A stretch of 64,000 nt of DNA from Chamaesiphon minutus PCC 6605 (GCF_000317145.1 NC_019697.1:6127889-6191888); one strand, 5' to 3'. Numbered from the stretch's first letter, positions 17,702 through 26,370 are shown. A program made the numbers and translations. The notes: a model not told the origin generated them from the letters alone.

Positions 17702-17725
17702 ACTTCGACTTCGCTCAGTGCAAGC
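17702..17725 (+). repeat. 24-bp element inserted in frame, copy 3
   Basis: The insert begins ACTTCGACTTCGCTCAG and ends CAAGC, on a codon boundary. It adds TSTSLSAS. Without it the protein reads DIGNDP-LTYRWYING, a normal Ig/PKD-like strand. Confidence 0.78.
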
Positions 17726-17779
17726 CTCACCTACCGTTGGTATATTAACGGCGCAACCACAGCAATTCAAGGACGATCG

Positions 17780-17803
17780 TTCGCGTAGCGTCAGCTTTGC
17801 TGA
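17780..17803 (+). repeat. 24-bp element inserted at TCG^ATCG, copy 4, carrying stop codons
   Basis: The insert begins TTCGCGTAGCGTCAGC and ends TTGCTGA, between CGATCG and ATCGAC. It keeps the frame but brings TAG and TGA stops. Without it the frame reads QGRS-IDYTFIDNG. Confidence 0.75.
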
Positions 17804-18197
17804 ATCGACTACACCTTCATCGACAACGGCAACTATCCAGTCAAACTCGAAGTCCTCGACAACCACGGCGGCATTGCCACCCAAACCGTCAACGTCACCG
17901 TTAACAACGTCGCCCCCACCATCGCCAGCGTTACCGCACCAAATAACCTCGCAGAACGCTCCTCGGCTCAATTTAGTGCCACCGCCACCGATCCTGGTAT
18001 CCTCGATACCCTCACCTATAGCTGGAACTTCAGCGACGGTACCGATGCCCTCAGCGGACAAAACATCAATCATACCTTTGCCGATAACGGCACCTATAAC
18101 GTCGTCCTGAGCGTCACCGATAAAGATGGCGCAGTTACCAGCCAAACCACCAGTATCACAGTCGATAACGTCGCCCCCGCGATCGCACTCGTTAGGC

Positions 18198-18872
18198 TTA
18201 GGGTACTTCCGGCTCGATCCCCAAAGCGCGTAACTGAGCGGCTAATCGATCGGCTCGCTGACTTTCGAGTTGAGCGCGTTCGTAAGGGGTGGGATAACGC
18301 CGATTGTTTTCGTCGTACCAATACAACCATTCTCTAGTCAATCCGTCGAAGCTAGCACGTTAGCAACCGATGCCTAATCCAATCTCTGGCATCCAGACGG
18401 GGTTGAGAGTTTGCAATTCGTAGATACCTTTGTGGAGTTGGTAAATCTCTAGCCGTGCCTTGCGGCGGCGTTTGGGGTGGTAAATAACGTAGTAAAGAAC
18501 GCCTATGCGGGCGTATTCCTGTAGTTTAGTGGTGTATTCTCCACCTGGTTTGGTAGAAACCACTTCTAATACCAATACTGGCGGTACTTCTTCTTCCCAG
18601 AGCGTATAGCTCAGTCGTAGGTTTTCGTCAAAAACTCGCTCGACATTTAAGCTCAAGAAGCCATCGGGGACGATTGGTGGCTGCTCTGGATCGGTGTAGA
18701 TTGCCATATCGATGCCAAAGAACCAATCCATCCGCTCTTCCCATAGCATCCGCAAAATCGATTTGAGTAAGCTAGGGATGAGTTCTTGGAGTTCGTTGTC
18801 CACTGGGGTATCGTCCGAGCATGGCAGTTCGTCGGCGGTGGGAAGGTATTTAGGTAGCTCGTACTGGTACAT
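18198..18872 (-). pseudogene. Uma2-family (DUF820) PD-(D/E)XK nuclease-like gene with an internal stop
   Basis: The first 170 codons (18872 to 18363) encode a Uma2-type restriction-endonuclease-fold protein. It has the characteristic GIDMAIY, PPIVPDGFLSL, PPVLVLEVVS and KLQEYARIGVLYYVIY segments. A TAA at 18360-18362 interrupts it. The same frame then continues for 53 codons to 18198 with the normal family C-terminus (DGLTREWLYWYDENNRRYP, then AQLRALGIEPEVP). A single base change (for example CAA to TAA) explains the break. Uma2 proteins are numerous in cyanobacteria and their role is unclear. The shortened product could still fold, since the nuclease core precedes the stop. Confidence 0.85.
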
Positions 18873-19057
18873 GTTGGTAAGTGAGTGAAGAGCTTACCGC
18901 TATTTTAGTATGATTCGATCGGACTGAAATCCTTACCGCCACGGAGCGATTAGCCACTGTTGTGGCGCGATTTTATCGGGGAATAGGTTTCAGACACAAT
19001 CTATTTTATAAATAATTACAACACTACTCAGTTGCTAGTCGATCGGACAACCTGGAT

Positions 19058-19077
19058 GGTGGGCACTGCCCACCCTA
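19058..19077 (-). repeat. REP-like palindrome
   Basis: GGTGGGCACTGCCCACC plus CTAC matches the REP units next to the RAYT gene. It lies 22 bases past the stop of the minus-strand response-regulator gene. Confidence 0.75.
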
Positions 19078-19098
19078 CTTTTCTGCCTACCCTCTCAC

Positions 19099-19746
19099 CT
19101 AAGCCATTCTCGTCTCGATCGCCCAGCGAGCCAATTCAGTCCTGTTACTGAGTCCGGTTTTACCGAGCATGTTCGAGACGTGACTTTCGATCGTGCGTTG
19201 GCTGACATTCATCTGTTGGGCGATTTCTCTATTAGCGAGTCCTCTAGCGACTAATTGAACTACCTTGAGTTCGGTGGGAGTTAGTTCGACAGTTGCTGGA
19301 ACTTGAATCGGAGAACTATCGTCTCCCATCCCATCGGTATGTAATAGCAATCTATTGGTTTGCTTGAGCGAAGACTCCACTTGCGCGACGAGTTCTTCTG
19401 GCTCGAATGGTTTGACCATATAAACATCCGCACCCAAATTCAGACCCTTAATCCGATCTTGGCTCTGTCCTCTAGCAGAGAGAAATAAGACTGGAATCCA
19501 ACTGGTACGTTGATCCTGGCGGACATTTTCAATTAGAGCGTAACCATCCATCTCCGGCATCATGATATCGCAGATGATCATGTCGGGGAGATGTTGGGAA
19601 AGCAAGTGCAAAGCTTCTTTACCATTGTCCGCAGTCTGCACCTCATAGCCGCGAAATTCTAAATAATCCCTAACTAATAAGATGAGATTGGGGTCATCAT
19701 CGATTAATAGTAGTCGCTTGCGGTCTTTTCCACCAACTGCTTTCAT
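19099..19746 (-). CDS. NarL/LuxR-type response regulator, Ycf29-like
   Basis: The 215-aa protein has an N-terminal receiver domain. Acidic DDD lies at about 16-18, the phospho-acceptor Asp in MIICDIMMPEMDG near 60, and the lysine in MVKPFEPEEL near 110. The C-terminal LuxR helix-turn-helix is LTPTELKVVQLVARGLANREIAQQ and VSQRTIESHVSNMLGKTG. The overall sequence resembles cyanobacterial and red-algal plastid Ycf29. No partner kinase is adjacent. It is an orphan regulator; its targets cannot be told from here. Confidence 0.88.
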   Translation of the reverse strand: MKAVGGKDRKRLLLIDDDPNLILLVRDYLEFRGYEVQTADNGKEALHLLSQHLPDMIICDIMMPEMDGYALIENVRQDQRTSWIPVLFLSARGQSQDRIKGLNLGADVYMVKPFEPEELVAQVESSLKQTNRLLLHTDGMGDDSSPIQVPATVELTPTELKVVQLVARGLANREIAQQMNVSQRTIESHVSNMLGKTGLSNRTELARWAIETRMA

Positions 19747-20382
19747 AATCTTCTGACTAGAGTTAACCGTTTGTCGGGATCGATAGTTTGTATTTAACCA
19801 CCCATTTGGGTCGGGATGCTACCTCAGATTCAACTTATTTAAACAAAATAGCTTCGTTGGCGTAGCCTCCGCCTTGCGAAATCGGCAAGGTATCATTGTT
19901 ACTTTTGTAGATAAGCGATTTTGTGTCACACCCACCGCACAATTGAATTTTCCAGGTGTAGATCCCATTTCGGAGCTGTGTGTAAAGATTCATAGTTATG
20001 AGATAGTCTACCGCTTTTGTCACAATAGTGAAGCTTTTGGAGATTCAATTTTTGACAGCGTGACAGGCTACAACCAGAATTATTCAGAACACAGGTGTTT
20101 ATAGATAATACTCTAAGATTGCGATCGAGTGGTAACCAAAGTTGTCGTCAACTAATTAGCTAGTAACCTAAGTTGCTAGTTATAGATTTTTAGTATGGAA
20201 GGGGTAAGGGATAAAGGGGAAGGGGTAAAGGATAGAACAATTTCCTTTACCCTTTACCCATAACCACCTTACGAATATAACTAGCAACTTGCGTTAGTAT
20301 GACTATCGATCGATCGACAGTTGAAAGTAGATTTCCTCTACCTGCGCCCATCTAACTTTCACTCTCCTGCTTGAATTTGAGC
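19747..20382. other. 636-bp intergenic region with small repeats
   Basis: The region holds the response-regulator promoter on the right of 19746. It also holds the 24-bp element at 19857-19880 and an imperfect inverted repeat of GGGGTAAGGG/CCCTTTACCC type (about 20195-20260), flanked by AAGTTGCTAGTT and AACTAGCAACTT. Two short frames near 19835-20104 lack a ribosome site and run through repeats, so I do not call them genes. Confidence 0.5.
19857..19880 (+). repeat. 24-bp element inserted at TCG^ATCG, copy 5
   Basis: The element begins TTGGCGTAGCCTCCGC and ends TTGCGAA, between GCTTCG and ATCGGC. Joining the flanks gives GCTTCGATCGGC. The core is a variant of the copies at 14895-17803. Confidence 0.65.
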
Positions 20383-22122
20383 TTAATGTAATAATTCCTC
20401 CAATTGATTTTGATTGCACAACCACTGATACAAGCCTTCTCGTCCGATTAATTCTTGGTGGCTGCCAGTTTGGACGATTTCGCCTTTATCCATAACCATA
20501 ATTCGATCGGCTGTTGCTGCGGCGGATAATTGGTGGGTAATAAATATTACCGTCCGTTTGTGTCCAGTGTGGGAGAGATTTTGGAGAATAGCTGTCGCCG
20601 TCTGATTATCGACACTAGAGAGCGCGTCATCGAGAATCAAAATCGGTGCATTCATCAACAGCGCGCGCGCTAACGCCGTCCTTTGGCGTTGTCCGCCAGA
20701 AAGAGTAATTCCGCGCTCGCCGACGATCGTATCGTACTGTTGGGGAAAGTTGAGCACTTCCCAATGAATTTGCCCTTGTTGTGCGGCGGCTTCAACTTTA
20801 CTTCTACTGGCTAAAGGCTCGCCATAACGGATATTATTCTCGATCGAGGTACTAAATAAAAAGCTTTCTTGCGGTACATATGCGATCGATTTTCTCAAAT
20901 CGTCTAAACTCAAACTATTTACGTCATAATCATCGATAAATAAACTCTTTTCGGGTATTTCTACCAAGCGGGGAATTGCATTAGCAAGTGTCGATTTTCC
21001 CGAACCGATCGGGCCGACGATCGCGATCGTTTCGCCAGCATTAATTGTAAAATTCAGATGTTTGAGTGCGGGAGTCTCGGCACCAGGATGAGTGTAGCTA
21101 AAATCTCGTGCGGAAATCTGACCCCGAATTGGTACGTCTAGATGAATCGAGGCGGGTGTATCGGCGATTTTCGGTCGATTGAATAAAATTGCTTCGACTC
21201 GATCGATACTGACTTCACCTCGTTGGTATGCCGTAATTGTAAACCCTAATAATGCCGTCGGAAAAATTAGATTTTGGGCAAATATAATCAGCGATAAAAA
21301 GCCACCGATGCTGATTTCCTGGTTGGCGATCGCTAGTCCACCTTGCCATAATAAGACCAATAAACTAATTGAAGCTAGCCCTTGAATGATCGGGAAAATC
21401 GTATTTCGCGATTCAGCTAACTTGAGATTGGCATTAAATAACTCTTGATTCTTTTTACGAAATGCGCGCCGCTCGTTTTCTTCTTGAGCGTAAATCTTGA
21501 TGAGTGAAATCCCACTCATATCCTCCTGAATTAACTCGCTCAAATCCGAAATTGATTCTTGGACTACTACTTGCTGATCTCGAAGTTGCTGACTGAATAA
21601 TTGTACCGTAATCAACATCAACGGATACACAGCCAATGCCAGCAATGTTAACTTGACATCAATGTATAACATTGCAGGTAAAGTCAGCGCGTAAGCAAAT
21701 ACAATATTTGCCGTACTCAACACCGCAAACCCCACCAACCGCATGATATTTTCGACATCGCTGGTAAATCGATTGATCAGATCTCCTACCGTCGTCGTCA
21801 CAAAATAACCTGGCTCCAAGCGCAAAATATGCTCGAAGATATTCTGCTTCATTGTGGCTTGAACTTGTCTTCCCACCCCAAAGATCAGAATCCGCGAAAT
21901 CATCCGCACTACCCACATAATCGAGGTCAAACCTACCAGGAAGATCGCGAGTTGCGTGAGATAATCGCTAGTAAATGAGGTTTTCAGTCGATCGATCCCA
22001 TCTCTAATCAAAAGCGGAATATAGACGCTCAAAGCATTGACAACAAACAGCGCGAAAATACCTTGTGCTGTTTGCCATTTGTAAGGATTGAGATAATTGA
22101 GGAGTTTTTGAAAACGAGACAT
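20383..22122 (-). CDS. ABC exporter, fused permease and ATPase (MsbA/MdlB type)
   Basis: The 579-aa half-transporter has six membrane helices in residues 15-310 (for example IFALFVVNALSVYIPLLI and LTLLALAVYPLMLITVQLF). An ATPase domain follows, with Walker A VGPIGSGKSTLAN near 365, Q-loop YVPQESFLFS, signature TLSGGQRQRTALARALL near 480 and Walker B ILILDDALSSVD. Such proteins work as homo- or heterodimers exporting lipids, drugs or peptides; the substrate is not predictable. It is transcribed alone, diverging from rplI. Confidence 0.92.
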   Translation of the reverse strand: MSRFQKLLNYLNPYKWQTAQGIFALFVVNALSVYIPLLIRDGIDRLKTSFTSDYLTQLAIFLVGLTSIMWVVRMISRILIFGVGRQVQATMKQNIFEHILRLEPGYFVTTTVGDLINRFTSDVENIMRLVGFAVLSTANIVFAYALTLPAMLYIDVKLTLLALAVYPLMLITVQLFSQQLRDQQVVVQESISDLSELIQEDMSGISLIKIYAQEENERRAFRKKNQELFNANLKLAESRNTIFPIIQGLASISLLVLLWQGGLAIANQEISIGGFLSLIIFAQNLIFPTALLGFTITAYQRGEVSIDRVEAILFNRPKIADTPASIHLDVPIRGQISARDFSYTHPGAETPALKHLNFTINAGETIAIVGPIGSGKSTLANAIPRLVEIPEKSLFIDDYDVNSLSLDDLRKSIAYVPQESFLFSTSIENNIRYGEPLASRSKVEAAAQQGQIHWEVLNFPQQYDTIVGERGITLSGGQRQRTALARALLMNAPILILDDALSSVDNQTATAILQNLSHTGHKRTVIFITHQLSAAATADRIMVMDKGEIVQTGSHQELIGREGLYQWLCNQNQLEELLH

Positions 22123-22129
22123 TTTGGGG

Positions 22130-22408
22130 AATTGCGGATGGGAGATTGGAGATTGGGAATTGCGGATGGGAGATTATGGATTGGGGATTGGGGATTGGGG
22201 ATTGGGGATTGAGATATTGCCACCCATTACCAATTACCCATTACCTATGTTTGCCTAAAGCCTCAAGCCTAAAGCCTAAAGCCTAAAGCCTAAAGCCTAA
22301 AGCCTCAAGCCTCAAGCCTAAAACCTAAAACCTAAAGCCTAAAGCCTAAAGCCTAAAGCCTCAAGCCTCAAGCCTAAAACCTAAAACCTAAAGCCTAAAA
22401 CCTCATCC
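22130..22408. repeat. GGGGATT and CCTAAAG heptamer arrays
   Basis: GGGGATT/GGAGATT units (22134-22215) are followed by a long run of CCTAAAG with CCTCAAG and CCTAAAA variants (22254-22408). This is the largest heptamer array in the window. Unlike the others it lies between divergent genes, upstream of both. Confidence 0.85.
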
Positions 22409-22497
22409 CTACTGACAGGGTTCGATCTTGTGTGATAAGATCGTAGGTTTGTGGCACCATCTCAAATATAGCTCAGAAAGCTTAGATAGAAATCAAT

Positions 22498-22956
22498 ATG
22501 GCAAAGCGCGTACAGTTAGTATTAACCCAAGATGTCCGTAAATTGGGCAAAAATGGCGATCTAGTCGAAGTAGCACCCGGTTATGCTCGGAACTACCTTC
22601 TTCCCCAAAAGATTGCTACCAACGTCACTCCAGGCATCCTCAAGCAAGCCGAAAAGCGTCGCGAAATCGAGCGGCTGCGCTTATTGGCACTCAAAGAAGT
22701 AGCCTTGACTCAAAAAGCCGCAATCGAAAAAGCGGGTAAATTCTCCATCGCCAAGCAAGTTGGTGAAAACGATGCCATCTTTGGTACCGTTACTACGGCT
22801 GAAGTTGCTGACTTGATTAAATCCGTTACTACCCAAGAAGTTGACAAACGCGACATCACCCTCCCTGATGTGGCTAAAATCGGCACCTATAGAGCCGAAC
22901 TCAAGCTTCACCCCGAAGTCAGCGTCACCGTCGAAATTGAAGTCGTCTCTAAGTAA
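22498..22956 (+). CDS. rplI: 50S ribosomal protein L9
   Basis: The 152-aa protein starts with the L9 signature [19 protein letters not shown] followed by [19 protein letters not shown] long connecting helix ([20 protein letters not shown]) follows, then the C-terminal domain ending [11 protein letters not shown]9 binds domain V of 23S rRNA at the base of the L1 stalk. It precedes dnaB, as in other cyanobacteria, but a strong terminator separates them. Confidence 0.98.
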   Translation: MAKRVQLVLTQDVRKLGKNGDLVEVAPGYARNYLLPQKIATNVTPGILKQAEKRREIERLRLLALKEVALTQKAAIEKAGKFSIAKQVGENDAIFGTVTTAEVADLIKSVTTQEVDKRDITLPDVAKIGTYRAELKLHPEVSVTVEIEVVSK

Positions 22957-22983
22957 TTTTAGCTTTATATTACCGATCGACTC

Positions 22984-23007
22984 AGGCTGCACCCGCAGCC
23001 TATTTTT
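22984..23007 (+). terminator. rho-independent terminator of rplI
   Basis: AGGCTGC, loop ACCC, GCAGCCT, then ATTTTT. The GC-rich 7-bp stem with a T-run 28 bases after the rplI stop is a textbook intrinsic terminator. Confidence 0.88.
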
Positions 23008-23103
23008 GTACCTAAATTTAGTATAATAGTACTGAATTTTGGCGATCCATCAGTCCCTCCCCTCCACCCTCTACCCTCTATCCCCTATTCCCTATCCCCT
23101 CCT

Positions 23104-24447
23104 ATGGATACTCCCAACTTTCGATCGACAAGTCTGATTCCTCCCCAGAATATTGAAGTTGAGGAAGCCATTTTAGGAGGGATTTTACTCGATCCAGAAG
23201 CGATCGGAAGAGTCGCCGAAAAACTCATTCCTGAAGCTTTTTATATCCCCACTCACACGGATATTTATAAAGCATGTTTAGCTCTTAACGGTCAAGGTAA
23301 ACCAACAGATTTACTCACGGTTACCGACTGGTTGATAGACCAGAAACAGCTTGAGAGAATTGGCGGTCAAGCCAAGCTCATTCAATTACTAGAACGGACT
23401 GTAAGCGCTGTGAATATCGATTCGCTAGCCGTACTAGTGATGGATAAATATATCCGCCGCGAGTTGATTAAAGCGGGTACAGAAGTTACTCAACTCGGCT
23501 TTGCTGCCGATCGACCATTAGAAATCGTCCTCGATGAATCGGAACAACAAATTCTCAATTTAACCCAAGCTAGACCGAAGCAAGGGTTGACACCGATTAA
23601 AGAAATTGTTGCCACTACTTATCAAGACATTCAAGATCGTCACGACCAATTAATTCCTCCAGGATTGACTAGCGATTTTAGCGATCTCGACGGCATGACT
23701 GGCGGTTTTCAGCGATCGGATCTCATCATTATTGCTGGAAGGCCGTCAATGGGAAAAACAGCGATAAGTTTGAATATTGCCTACAATATGGCCAAGCTTC
23801 ATCAACAGCCAGTATTAGTATTTAGCTTGGAAATGTCTAAGGATCAATTAGTTCAAAGATTGATTGCTAGTGAAGCTGGTGTCGATAGTAATAGACTACG
23901 TGCGGGACGAATTAGTCCGAATGAATGGGACTCGGTATATAAAGCAGTAGACAGAATTTCTGAGCTGCCGATTTATATCGATGACAATGCCAGCATGATG
24001 GTGATGGAGATGCGGAGTCAAGCTCGCAAGATTCAAGCAGAGAATGGCGGACAGTTAGGATTGATCATGATCGACTATCTACAATTGATGGAAGGTAGTA
24101 GCGATAATCGCGTTCAAGAAATCTCAAAAATTACTCGAAGTTTAAAAGGATTAGCACGAGAATTACAAGTTCCATTAATCGCTTTGTCGCAATTAAGTCG
24201 CGGTGTTGAAGCTAGAAATAACAAGCGTCCAATGATGTCAGATTTGAGAGAGTCAGGCAGTATTGAACAAGACGCCGATTTAATTATTATGCTCTATCGC
24301 GATGCTTATTATAATCCAGATACACCCGATCGAGACATCACAGAACTAATTATTACCAAACATCGAAATGGCCCGACAGGAGTAGTTAAACTAGTATTCG
24401 ATCCTGGTTTGACTAAGTTTAAGAATTTAGCACGTCCGATGAATTAA
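23104..24447 (+). CDS. dnaB: replicative DNA helicase
   Basis: The 447-aa protein has the DnaB N-terminal helical domain (PPQNIEVEEAILGGILLD) and linker. The RecA-like motor has Walker A IAGRPSMGKTAIS near residue 215, Walker B GLIMIDYLQLM, the DRVQEISKITRSLK segment, SQLSRGVEARNNKRP and the arginine-containing IITKHRNGPTG end. It unwinds DNA ahead of the replisome as a hexamer. No intein is present at the usual P-loop or other sites, although many cyanobacterial dnaB genes carry one. Confidence 0.97.
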   Translation: MDTPNFRSTSLIPPQNIEVEEAILGGILLDPEAIGRVAEKLIPEAFYIPTHTDIYKACLALNGQGKPTDLLTVTDWLIDQKQLERIGGQAKLIQLLERTVSAVNIDSLAVLVMDKYIRRELIKAGTEVTQLGFAADRPLEIVLDESEQQILNLTQARPKQGLTPIKEIVATTYQDIQDRHDQLIPPGLTSDFSDLDGMTGGFQRSDLIIIAGRPSMGKTAISLNIAYNMAKLHQQPVLVFSLEMSKDQLVQRLIASEAGVDSNRLRAGRISPNEWDSVYKAVDRISELPIYIDDNASMMVMEMRSQARKIQAENGGQLGLIMIDYLQLMEGSSDNRVQEISKITRSLKGLARELQVPLIALSQLSRGVEARNNKRPMMSDLRESGSIEQDADLIIMLYRDAYYNPDTPDRDITELIITKHRNGPTGVVKLVFDPGLTKFKNLARPMN

Positions 24448-24456
24448 TAAAACAAG

Positions 24457-24954
24457 GTGAGCAGAAATAATATTTTTTACAAATTTTCTAATGAAGCGCA
24501 AGAAATATTGCGCCAGAATGGTATTGATGGTGTGGTCAAACAACAAATACAACAACACGCTCAAGGAATTGAAATAGAATTTATTCGAGAAGGTTATAAT
24601 ATTTCAAGTACAGCCAGAGATTTCCTCGATCTATGTGCATACTGTGAGATTAGATTTTTGTGCGACAAAAAGAGCAACTACCATGCAAAATTAATTGTCG
24701 ATCCCACTGGATATATCGATTCAACTGACAGGGTAGAGTTACACAATTTATTCGATAAACAATTTTATACAATAGCTTACATGAGTGATGGTTATGAAAT
24801 AATGGTGGATAACGATGAGAACACATATTTGTTTTGGGATGGGAACTGGAATTTTCTTGGTAGCAATTTAGTTTCTGGAATTGAAGAAATTTTCAAAAGT
24901 GAGGGCAGTCGATTAAATTCACAATATGCTCGAACATATCCCTGTAATGAATAA
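24457..24954 (+). CDS. hypothetical protein, possibly SUKH-3-like
   Basis: The 165-aa protein begins at a GTG 9 bases after the dnaB stop, so it may be co-transcribed. The N-terminal FSNEAQEILRQNGIDGVVKQQ, a RDFLDLCAYCEIRF segment and C-terminal WDGNWNFLGSNLVSGIEEIF loosely follow the SUKH-3 pattern. That family is mostly immunity proteins of polymorphic toxins. No toxin gene is adjacent, so this is only a guess. The AT content is slightly higher than in dnaB. The gene product is predicted soluble and acidic. Confidence 0.5.
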   Translation: MSRNNIFYKFSNEAQEILRQNGIDGVVKQQIQQHAQGIEIEFIREGYNISSTARDFLDLCAYCEIRFLCDKKSNYHAKLIVDPTGYIDSTDRVELHNLFDKQFYTIAYMSDGYEIMVDNDENTYLFWDGNWNFLGSNLVSGIEEIFKSEGSRLNSQYARTYPCNE

Positions 24955-25123
24955 TAAAGCTCTCGTCATAAACCTTGCACCATCTGTAATTCAGAACTCG
25001 TAGGTTGGGTTGAGCCTCGAAACTTAACACTACCAATTATGTACTCAGTTCATTAAGTGAGATTTTATTTTATCGATCGCAGTAGGATTATCTTAAATAG
25101 TATGTTGTAGAGACGATCGAACA

Positions 25124-25975
25124 GTGAGCAACTTATTAACTATTCGCGGTAAAAGTTTTGAATGGGGTAGTCGCACTTATGTCATGGGAGTGTTGAATGT
25201 GACTCCCGATAGCTTTAGCGATGGGGGAAAATTTGCGACGGTAGATGCCGCGATCGCGCAAGCAGTCCAAATGGTAAGCTCTGGTGTGGATATTATCGAT
25301 ATCGGTGGCGAGTCTACCAAACCAGGCGCGACGCCTGTGGATGCAGCGACAGAATTAGCGCGGGTAATTCCGGTAATTGAGGGGATTCGCCAACATCCCG
25401 ATATTCAGAATATTCCCATTTCGATCGATACTACCAAAGCCAGCGTCGCTCGATCGGCAATTGCGGCTGGTGCGGATATCATTAACGATGTCTCTGGCGG
25501 ACAATTTGACGAGAATATGTTTGCGACAGTCGCGCGACTGGGTGTGCCGTATGTGATGATGCACATGCGCGGAACACCTGCGACGATGTTACAGATGACC
25601 GATTATGATGATGTCGTCGGCGAGATTTTAGCCTTTTTTGAGACGCAAATCGATCGAGCCGTAAAGTCTGGGATCGATCGACCGCAGATTATTATCGATC
25701 CAGGGATTGGGTTTGCCAAAAAATATCAGCAGAGCATCCAAATAATTCGTCAGCTCGACAGATTTGAGATTCTCGATCTGCCGCTATTAGTCGGTGTATC
25801 GCGCAAAAGCTTCATCGGCAAGATTTTAGACCAACCCGACCCCGAATGCCGCTTGTGGGGCACGGCAGCGGCTTGTAGTGCGGCAATTGCCAAAGGTGCG
25901 GATATCCTCCGCGTTCATGATGTGGCGGCAATGGTCGATGTCAGTCGGGTTGCCGATGTGATGTTTAGAAATTAA
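25124..25975 (+). CDS. folP: dihydropteroate synthase
   Basis: The enzyme joins para-aminobenzoate to dihydropterin pyrophosphate in folate synthesis. The 283-aa TIM barrel shows all signatures: VMGVLNVTPDSFSDGG near residue 20, DIIDIGGESTKPGA near 55, IINDVSGG, VMMHMRGTP and IIDPGIGFAKK near 190. The end is GVSRKSFIGKIL and RVHDVAAM. Translation starts at GTG (25124); no ATG lies upstream in frame. It stands as a single gene. Confidence 0.97.
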   Translation: MSNLLTIRGKSFEWGSRTYVMGVLNVTPDSFSDGGKFATVDAAIAQAVQMVSSGVDIIDIGGESTKPGATPVDAATELARVIPVIEGIRQHPDIQNIPISIDTTKASVARSAIAAGADIINDVSGGQFDENMFATVARLGVPYVMMHMRGTPATMLQMTDYDDVVGEILAFFETQIDRAVKSGIDRPQIIIDPGIGFAKKYQQSIQIIRQLDRFEILDLPLLVGVSRKSFIGKILDQPDPECRLWGTAAACSAAIAKGADILRVHDVAAMVDVSRVADVMFRN

Positions 25976-26051
25976 GATCTAGACAGGGTGAGTTTGCCCG
26001 CTGAGTCAACAGTGGTGAGAAAATAGAAACAGGTTAACAAGATCGGTTACT

Positions 26052-26321
26052 ATGACTAACTCACCCGAATCAAACCAACCCGAACGAGATCTTAGGCGCA
26101 GAATGCGCGAACTCGATTGGCGCGTTCAACGACTGGAGGCAACTCAAATGCCCGCAAAGAGTATCGATGAGGCTTTTCAACAAGTCTATGACGAACTAGA
26201 TGAACTTCAAGATAAATCCGATGCGATGAGAGCGGATATTTCTTCGATGAAAGGAGATATTGCTAGACTCGAAGGCAAAATCGATATTATCTTGCAGCAT
26301 ATTACAGGTTTAGGAAAATAA
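26052..26321 (+). CDS. small coiled-coil protein
   Basis: The 89-aa protein is charged and almost wholly helical. Heptads run through MRELDWRVQRLEATQ and YDELDELQDKSDAMRADISSM to MKGDIARLEGKIDIILQHI. It has no membrane segment. Such short coiled-coil proteins are common in cyanobacteria and probably oligomerise; the function is unknown. It begins at an ATG 76 bases after the folP stop. Confidence 0.6.
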   Translation: MTNSPESNQPERDLRRRMRELDWRVQRLEATQMPAKSIDEAFQQVYDELDELQDKSDAMRADISSMKGDIARLEGKIDIILQHITGLGK

Positions 26322-26370
26322 ATCTCTCGATCGACAAATCTCGACTATCCAAATAAGCTCGCATCTTTTG

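Larger units (their letters stand above)
16751..18190 (+). pseudogene. remnant of a large surface protein with metalloprotease-like and PKD domains
   Basis: One reading frame runs through the segment. It contains SINLAFDITNLPTGQLAEA, then a zinc-protease-like ILHEMGHTLGI motif (HExxH, about 17065-17100) and a cadherin-like repeat with THGTLTQTPDGKLTYQP. An Ig/PKD unit (LTYRWYINGA) and two PKD units with YTFIDNGNYPVKLEVLD and FADNGTYNVVLSVTDKDG follow. There is no start: the 5' end is cut by the pentapeptide gene. TAG and TGA stops come in frame from the 24-bp insert at 17780-17803. The 3' end stops at 18190 at a GCGATCGC motif, against the Uma2 gene. The parent was probably an exported adhesin or calcium-binding protein. 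Confidence 0.75.

Noticed and set aside
17363-18145. 260-codon Gly/Val-rich frame on the minus strand
   Set aside because: It is antisense to the PKD remnant and has no recognisable domain. Its composition is that of a shadow of Thr/Ala/Pro-rich coding DNA.
19835-20104. Two small frames between the response regulator and the ABC exporter
   Set aside because: They overlap each other on opposite strands, run across the 24-bp element and lack ribosome sites.
22254-22408. Heptamer array as a CRISPR or telomere-like structure
   Set aside because: The units are 7 bases in direct tandem without spacers. They are the simple tandem repeats known from cyanobacteria.
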